Source of the DNA: Salisapilia sapeloensis
Taxonomy: Eukaryota > Oomycota > Peronosporomycetes > Peronosporales > Salisapiliaceae
Direction of reading: 5' to 3'
DNA: 22,420 nucleotides
Assembly: GCA_023334545.1 (NCBI GenBank)
Contig: JAADVB010000276.1
Location: 1-22,420 of the forward strand
Below, one piece after another: positions 17,952 through 22,420 of the stretch (position 1 is the stretch's first letter; each line of letters starts with the position of its first letter). The position numbers were made by a program, and so were the translations under genes. The notes below the pieces were generated by a model. It was not told the origin of the DNA, ran no database searches, and was given only the letters and a program-made list of their open reading frames with translations.

Positions 17952-19115
17952 ATGCAAAGAACCGGAAGAATCGAGAGGTGTAGACCATCCTGCTTGTCGT
18001 TCAGCTTGGTTCCAGTCCAGGCACTGCTACTCGGTCTATTGTTTGTACCGTCCCTGGTAGCTCTATCTACTTCCTCACAGCTTCGTACCTCTTCTTCTAC
18101 ACAAGCAGAAGCTCGTCAATTAAATATATTCGGCAAAGATAGCCGGAAACCAATTGAGGACGCATCTATCTTCCCATACAGCGTACTCGGACTTGTGCAG
18201 CATAAGGATCATGCTTGTACCGCCACTCTTATCAATAAGCAGTATGTTGTCACAAGTGCAGAGTGTATCTCTAGCGCTGCTATTGATGACATGGAAACGG
18301 ATCCACCAGTTTTCGTACAAGCACCTTCTGAACTACATCCATCCATCACGTCCCAAGATACCATTCCGATCAAACAGGCACACTGGCAATCAGACTACTG
18401 GACAAAATGGACAGACAACACGTATGTCATATTAAAGCTAGGGCACCCATTGCCTGATGCAGACAAAGTTGTCGAGCTGCCTCACTTTAATGACAAAGAT
18501 GGTGTATCCAAGACACCGGTCCAACTAGCTGGGTACACCACTTCCAATGACCGCAAAAGTCCACAACTAAAGTACTCGATATGCACATGCTACTTTGCCC
18601 GTGCTTTTAACGGCCCAGAACACTCGGTACATCACAATTGTGATACTTCTGGAGAAATGATTGCTGGGGCACCTCTCCTCGTCCAGTACTCTGGATCAAA
18701 AACATACATGCTAGCGATGCATACTGGAGGCGCTGACACTGACAACTCCTACGCCTCATTCACACAGAGCAATGCGAACATTGGCGTACAGGCTTCGTTC
18801 ATTCGACAGCACTTGAATTCCTTACTAGAATCTAATGGAAGCAATGCTTCCTCCACCAATTCCGACGTAGCTGACGATTCCCATTCGAGCGCTGTCGATG
18901 ACCCCAGCAATGCACAGGGATTAGATGTTACAAGTGAGACGCCTGCCCATTCTTTCCCAATTAGCTTGGGTGTTGTCTGTCTTGTAGCTCTACTACTCAC
19001 TTGGATCGCCATGATCTGGTTTGCTGTTCGAGAACTACGGAGGAAGGCTATCAGACAAAGTAACATGACAGACGCCAGCCCACAGCCACAAATGAGTAGC
19101 ATCCCCAGTGCATAG
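17952..19115 (+). CDS. Membrane-anchored trypsin-fold (S1) protease homologue lacking catalytic residues
   Basis: 387 residues from the ATG at 17952, in one exon. A hydrophobic stretch at about 16-38 can act as signal peptide or anchor. The S1-like domain (about 70-290) shows the usual landmarks with changed active-site residues. YVVTSAEC (98-105) replaces VVTAAHC, so the catalytic His is E104. TDNTYVILKL (154-163) keeps the Asp region, with D155. NCDTSGEMIAGAPLL (229-243) has A238 where the nucleophilic Ser belongs. C89 and C105 can form the conserved disulfide near the His loop. The NCDTSG lead-in and the later AMHTGG resemble the V8-like glutamyl endopeptidase branch of S1. A Ser/Asn/Asp-rich stalk (about 292-334, with NGS and NAS sequons) leads to one membrane helix (about 335-359) and a short basic cytoplasmic tail. 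The probable topology is type I. It should not cleave peptides; a binding role is inferred. Confidence 0.82.
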   Translation: MQRTGRIERCRPSCLSFSLVPVQALLLGLLFVPSLVALSTSSQLRTSSSTQAEARQLNIFGKDSRKPIEDASIFPYSVLGLVQHKDHACTATLINKQYVVTSAECISSAAIDDMETDPPVFVQAPSELHPSITSQDTIPIKQAHWQSDYWTKWTDNTYVILKLGHPLPDADKVVELPHFNDKDGVSKTPVQLAGYTTSNDRKSPQLKYSICTCYFARAFNGPEHSVHHNCDTSGEMIAGAPLLVQYSGSKTYMLAMHTGGADTDNSYASFTQSNANIGVQASFIRQHLNSLLESNGSNASSTNSDVADDSHSSAVDDPSNAQGLDVTSETPAHSFPISLGVVCLVALLLTWIAMIWFAVRELRRKAIRQSNMTDASPQPQMSSIPSA

Positions 19116-19350
19116 AATCGTACAAAAGAAATGTTTTGCCTAATATACCGAAATGAATGATTGGATTCATACTCTTGGCTTTTTCTAGGATACTTTAAAC
19201 CGACTAAGAGTCGTCTGGCGTGAGGACTGGTAAATAGCATGTAAAGGATCCAAAGCCATCCAGCAAGACCGCATGAAGTACCATTGCCTTATCCTCTGCG
19301 ATACCTATCATCAGTTGTTAGCTTGAGATACTTGTCGAAAACTCAAAATT
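19116..19350. other. Convergent 3' spacer
   Basis: 235 bp between the ends of the pseudoprotease gene and HUS1, which converge. The minus-strand frame overlapping the protease 3' end is a shadow. No other feature is seen. Confidence 0.5.
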
Positions 19351-20182
19351 CTACATACAGCATAGCACAGACTCTGAGAAGCCTCCTTCTACTGCCATAG
19401 CCTTTGACAGTACTTTGCCATCCACAGAGACACGGTATGATTTATTTTGTCTAGATGATGTCGGTGTCGAACCGTTCTCATCTTCATATACCAGATCGTC
19501 TCGTGGCTTTAGATGAGCAAAGAGAGCTTGTAATGTGACAGCACTAGACTCGATCCGATATACTAGCGTTCCCTTCTTACTCGCTTCCACAACGATAGAG
19601 CTGTACATTGCTTTTAGCTTGTCTATCACGCTCCTCATCGACTTTAAGGGGGGCAGCTCGAGCACCACTTCGGGTGATGGTACACTCGGTTCATCATAAT
19701 GCTCCACCTCTCGCATGGACATTAATTGGATCGGTACGCTTTGAACGATGTCAATATCTACTGCCTACAAGTAGATGGCAGTTAGTTAACTTATGCGAGA
19801 GGTATGCAATGATGATTGATCCAAGTACTCGAGTTCGTAGGCAGAAGAAGGATCCTCCATCACGCTTCAGTAGACGTAGCATGACCGGTCCGGCATCTCT
19901 TCCGGATTGCAGAGCTTGATGCAAATGTCTGATGTCACAAGAAAAGCCTATATTATTGTCTGCACGACTTTCGACCGTCACTTCTTGAAAGACGCGGTTA
20001 GTCTGCAGTCGAGCAAAGCTCTGGAGCTCATCACTCGAGGACTTGATGGCAATGGAAAAACTTTCGCGAGTGACAGTGCACACACAGATAGAATCCTTTT
20101 GAGTTGCAAGGCGCGTGAATGACTGTGTTACATCTAGGAAGACGTCTAAAGCATCCTGCGCGAGTGTGCCGCGAAAACGCAT
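19351..20182 (-). CDS. HUS1: Checkpoint clamp subunit HUS1
   Basis: Two exons on the minus strand, 20182-19829 and 19764-19351, joined across a 64-bp intron (19828-19765) that contains a CTAAC branch-like site, give 251 residues. HUS1 is the PCNA-like third subunit of the RAD9-RAD1-HUS1 (9-1-1) ring, loaded at damaged DNA to activate the ATR checkpoint. Support comes from the start MRFRGTL (human MRFRAKI), the PCNA-fold order of strands, and the strongly conserved block ELPPLKSMRSVIDKLKAMYS followed by VVEASKKGTLVYRIES. These correspond to LPSLKTMKSVVEKMKN and LVIEANLDGELNLKIE in animals. At 251 residues it is a little shorter than the human protein (280). Reading through the intron reaches a stop after about 25 codons, which supports splicing. 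Confidence 0.92.
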
Positions 20183-20278
20183 TTTAAGTGCCGAATTAGT
20201 GTGTTAAATGGTGTGGATGTCTACATTTTTCTTGTATGGGGATCTCGAGATGTCATATGAGTACACTGTCCACTGCGT

Positions 20279-20350
20279 TTAGTCTCACTTAGACTAAACT
20301 CTGTGTGCCGTACCTTAGTGAATTAACTACAATTAGTTAGGTGAGACTAA
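20279..20350. mobile_element. MITE-like unit, 72 bp with 10-bp terminal inverted repeats
   Basis: TTAGTCTCAC at 20279-20288 is the exact reverse complement of GTGAGACTAA at 20341-20350. The inverted similarity continues inward with a mismatch and a gap: CTTAGACTAA on the left against the complement of TTAGTTAGG on the right. The left end is itself a hairpin: GTTTAGTCT (20277-20285) pairs with AGACTAAAC (20291-20299) across the loop CACTT. I see no clear target-site duplication. The unit is too short to encode anything and could be a miniature transposon relic or a regulatory hairpin. Confidence 0.5.
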
Positions 20351-20501
20351 TGGATGTTTGAGCTACTTCGTATTAAGTCTGTGCATAATACACAGTATAT
20401 AGTCTAAGAATTTGAAAAGGAAAAATGTAGTGCAGCAATTCGATATATTTCATTTGAGGCATGGATTCAGACTTATCCTACATTTAATTTGTTGTTCTTA
20501 A

Positions 20502-20593
20502 GCTGGTATCGGACAGCGTAGGATAGCTGTAGAGAAACATGCGCTCGAAATTGGATGGAAACCTCGCAAATTAAAGTTGCCAGAAAGTTGTTG
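20502..20593 (+). other. Orphan exon-like segment
   Basis: A short frame opens after a TAA at 20499-20501 and encodes a basic, protein-like stretch (AVEKHALEIGWKPRKLKLPE). At its left edge there is a plausible acceptor (TTGTTCTTAAG), and at its right edge a perfect GTAAGT donor at 20594-20599. The composition suggests a real exon or a remnant of one, but I could not connect it to other exons on either side, and I recognise no family. Confidence 0.25.
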
Positions 20594-20841
20594 GTAAGTT
20601 GTCACAACACTATTCAGAAAAGAATATTAAGATAAAATAAAATGAACATGCAACGAATTGATCGTGGTTAGTTGATAGATAGCTCACTCATTAGTTAGGA
20701 ATCAAGATCTTAGTGTAGCAATGCTTAGTGTATTACCCCTAAAAGACTTACGATGTTTTAACTGAAGACAACTCGATTCAAGTACGATTTTTTACACACT
20801 AATTAGTCTGGGTTCGAGGGCGAAATCTCGATACAAACATA

Positions 20842-20859
20842 TTAGTCTCACTCAGACTA
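20842..20859 (+). repeat. Further copy of the TTAGTCTCAC repeat
   Basis: TTAGTCTCAC followed by TCAGACTA repeats the left end of the 20279-20350 unit with two differences. Again it forms a small hairpin: TAGTCT at 20843-20848 pairs with AGACTA at 20854-20859. A shorter relative, TTAGTCTG, lies about 40 bp to the left. No right-hand inverted partner is visible, so this is a solo or truncated copy. Confidence 0.5.
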
Positions 20860-21272
20860 TGTATTCTGTAAGCTTAATCATTTGCACAGACTTATCACCA
20901 TCGATGATGTGCGTATCTTGAGTGTCCAATATGACAAGTTTCCCAATTTTGATTTGGCTACCTTACCAGGTCACGTCTGCAGTACGTGTATCCTCGCACA
21001 TGTCTTCCTAGACAATTTTAAAGACGATTTGTAGGAGGGATTGTACTGAAGTTGGTATAAAAGCGAATTGGTTTAAGGTTACCAGATACCGTGCTGTAGA
21101 CAAAAATAGTTCGAATTGAAAGTTACTGGAAACAAATGCACTCAATTGAAATGGCCAACAAACATGAAAAAGAGGAATAGAGCAAAGCACTGGCGTTTAA
21201 TCTCATTTTAGCTTTCAAATTGAAAGACACAAGGGCACTCTGCGCGCATCATTGCCCACGGTCGACTGAAGG
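20860..21272. other. AT-rich spacer, nothing recognised
   Basis: About 400 bp without a convincing frame on either strand. It precedes the frame-disrupted region and would hold its promoter if that gene runs rightward. Confidence 0.4.
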
Positions 21273-22368
21273 ATGGCTGCTGAGGACAGTCGAGATAATC
21301 GTCCAACCGATTTACCCTACGTGCAACGCCTTCAAGATGCTCCACTAACGGCCGGCCAAGAACGAAGAGCTGTTGAAGTCGACCACATGTCCCTCCAGTT
21401 ACCGTCAACGTGGTTCCGTTTTGACATTGCGCGTCAGCTAGAGTTACCACTTCAGCATTATGGACTACTATCAACCCCACCAGACGCAGTTTGGCGCAAA
21501 GTCAAAGGCTACGTATATGAGCTTCGTGATGAGTGGAATCCGGTCCGCGTTTTTGGGCAACAAGTCCAAACTACGAGAGCCCCTACGCGTCGTGAGCGGC
21601 TTCACTCACATCTGCCACAAAATCACCGGTCAGTGCAAGCCGATCGGTCCGACTTTATGCCTCTTTGTCCCAGAAGAAGGTTCTCGAGGACAAGTTCTTG
21701 CCACATCGGGCTTTACATAACCAGCTCGTGGCCAAGTCGCCCGAAGATTTGCAGACGGCGGATGTGAATATAAAGACGCTCGCAGCACGGTATCGTCCCC
21801 TATGCGTGAAGAAGACAATGAAGATGAACGTAACGAAGCGGGTGTACGAGCGCCACCATGAAGCTTCTGTTTGGGTTGCCGATTCAATGTGGCAAGCTTT
21901 TAAGGCTAGTGTGAAGTCTTCACGCACCAACTTTTTCCAAAAGAAGATGGCAGGAGAAAATACTACTCTACCGTCTATGCGCTTCCGGTCGACAGAGTAT
22001 ACTTGGAGTCCAAGGTGGTCTCGAAAAATGACCAAGGATTGCCTTCTACGCACTACATTCAGTTCCTCGCTCACTTGTTCTCCGAGATCAAGAAAAGCAT
22101 CAATAAGCCATGCGATTCGAAGCGAAGACTCACTCTCGAGCAACGTCGTCTTCCACCTGGCCAAGTTGTTTTATCTCCTGACCAAGTCACAGACGTTCAG
22201 CGTCCGCGAACTACGATCACATCAAAGTATAAGCGTGCATGTGAGAATGCGCCCTGGATTCGGGCCGCTGAACGTCTTCCGACTACGTTTCAGTACGGCG
22301 TTCGGCTTCAACGGACTGGAGAACTTAAGTACTTCTTAGTTATCCCAGAGCATCGGGACTTTCTGTAG
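21273..22368 (+). pseudogene. Unrecognised coding region that changes frame several times
   Basis: Protein-like sequence runs along the plus strand in successive frames. A first frame opens at the ATG at 21273 (MAAEDSRDNRP) and includes WFRFDIARQLELPLQHYG and VWRKVKGYVYELRDEWNP. A second, ending at 21720, carries VVSGFTHICHKITGQCKP and GPTLCLFVPEEG. A third, from about 21660 to 21950, carries VLEDKFLPHRALHNQL and YERHHEASVWVADSMWQAF. The second frame resumes from about 21904 to the TAG at 22366-22368, with YYSTVYALPVDRVYLESK, GLPSTHYIQFLAHLFSEI and a C-terminal FLVIPEHRDFL. I recognise no family and could not place GT..AG introns of the usual size that restore one frame. It may be a decayed gene, an assembly with indels, or a gene with atypical introns. 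Minus-strand frames here are also long, so the strand is not certain. Confidence 0.4.
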
Positions 22369-22420
22369 ACCAGATCAAACTGGACATCTTCCATTGATGT
22401 GGGCGTACGAAAATTTATAA

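Noticed and set aside
18000-18120. RxLR- or CRN-type effector motif after the hydrophobic N-terminus of the pseudoprotease
   Set aside because: The segment after the hydrophobic region contains arginines and leucines but no true RxLR, CHxC or LFLAK motif.
18749-19240. 163-codon minus-strand frame opposite the pseudoprotease
   Set aside because: It is antisense to the stalk, membrane helix and tail of the pseudoprotease. Its composition mirrors the low-complexity coding strand.
20808-20835. tRNA-like B box (GGGTTCGAGGGC) suggesting a SINE
   Set aside because: No matching A box at the right distance, no poly-A or short-repeat tail, and the B-box match is imperfect.
21655-22164. 169-codon minus-strand frame at the right edge
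   Set aside because: It was considered as the true gene, but the plus-strand segments look more like globular protein and continue further in both directions. The strand is still uncertain and this is noted in the feature.
1-22420. CRISPR array, bacterial operon, phage or prokaryotic defence system
   Set aside because: Spliceosomal introns, eukaryotic tRNA genes and HUS1 show this is a eukaryotic nuclear region. No regularly spaced direct-repeat array was seen.

Overview
The window looks like nuclear DNA of a eukaryote with short introns. I can reconstruct 18 introns of 49-101 bp, most of them 49-58 bp, all GT..AG and several with a CTAAC/CTAAT-like branch point. Gene content suggests a stramenopile, most likely an oomycete and perhaps a compact Albugo-like genome: two tRNA-Gln genes, a RING membrane protein, a mitoferrin-type carrier, an IMPACT/YigZ-family protein, aminoacylase-1, HUS1, and a decayed PIF/Harbinger transposon with a Myb/SANT-like partner. 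The taxon is inferred from gene families and intron style, because no search could be run.

The window has two halves. Bases 1-9040 are gene-poor. They begin with tRNA-Gln(CUG) and end with tRNA-Gln(UUG). Between them I see only short unassigned reading frames, a roughly 30-bp tandem repeat, and from about 6.3 to 8.8 kb the remains of a PIF/Harbinger-like element: a broken Myb/SANT-like gene on the plus strand facing a broken DDE transposase gene on the minus strand.

Bases 9250-20180 are gene-dense. In order: an RNFT-like RING-finger membrane protein (+, 3 exons), a mitoferrin-like mitochondrial carrier (+, 10 exons), an unrecognised 638-residue protein with a possible PH-like domain (+, single exon), an IMPACT/YigZ-family protein (-), aminoacylase-1 (+, 7 exons, about 90 bp from the IMPACT start and divergent), a membrane-anchored trypsin-fold protein that has lost two catalytic residues (+), and the checkpoint clamp subunit HUS1 (-, 2 exons). 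These are mostly unrelated housekeeping functions set close together, and nothing indicates an operon-like pathway.

Bases 20183-22420 hold a small MITE-like inverted-repeat unit, an orphan exon-like segment, and a region at 21273-22368 that appears to encode protein in successive different frames. That region is either a decayed gene, a gene with introns I could not place, or an assembly with indels. The most notable items are the transmembrane pseudoprotease, the two-gene Harbinger relic with its first catalytic Asp changed to Asn, and the frame-shifting region at the right edge.
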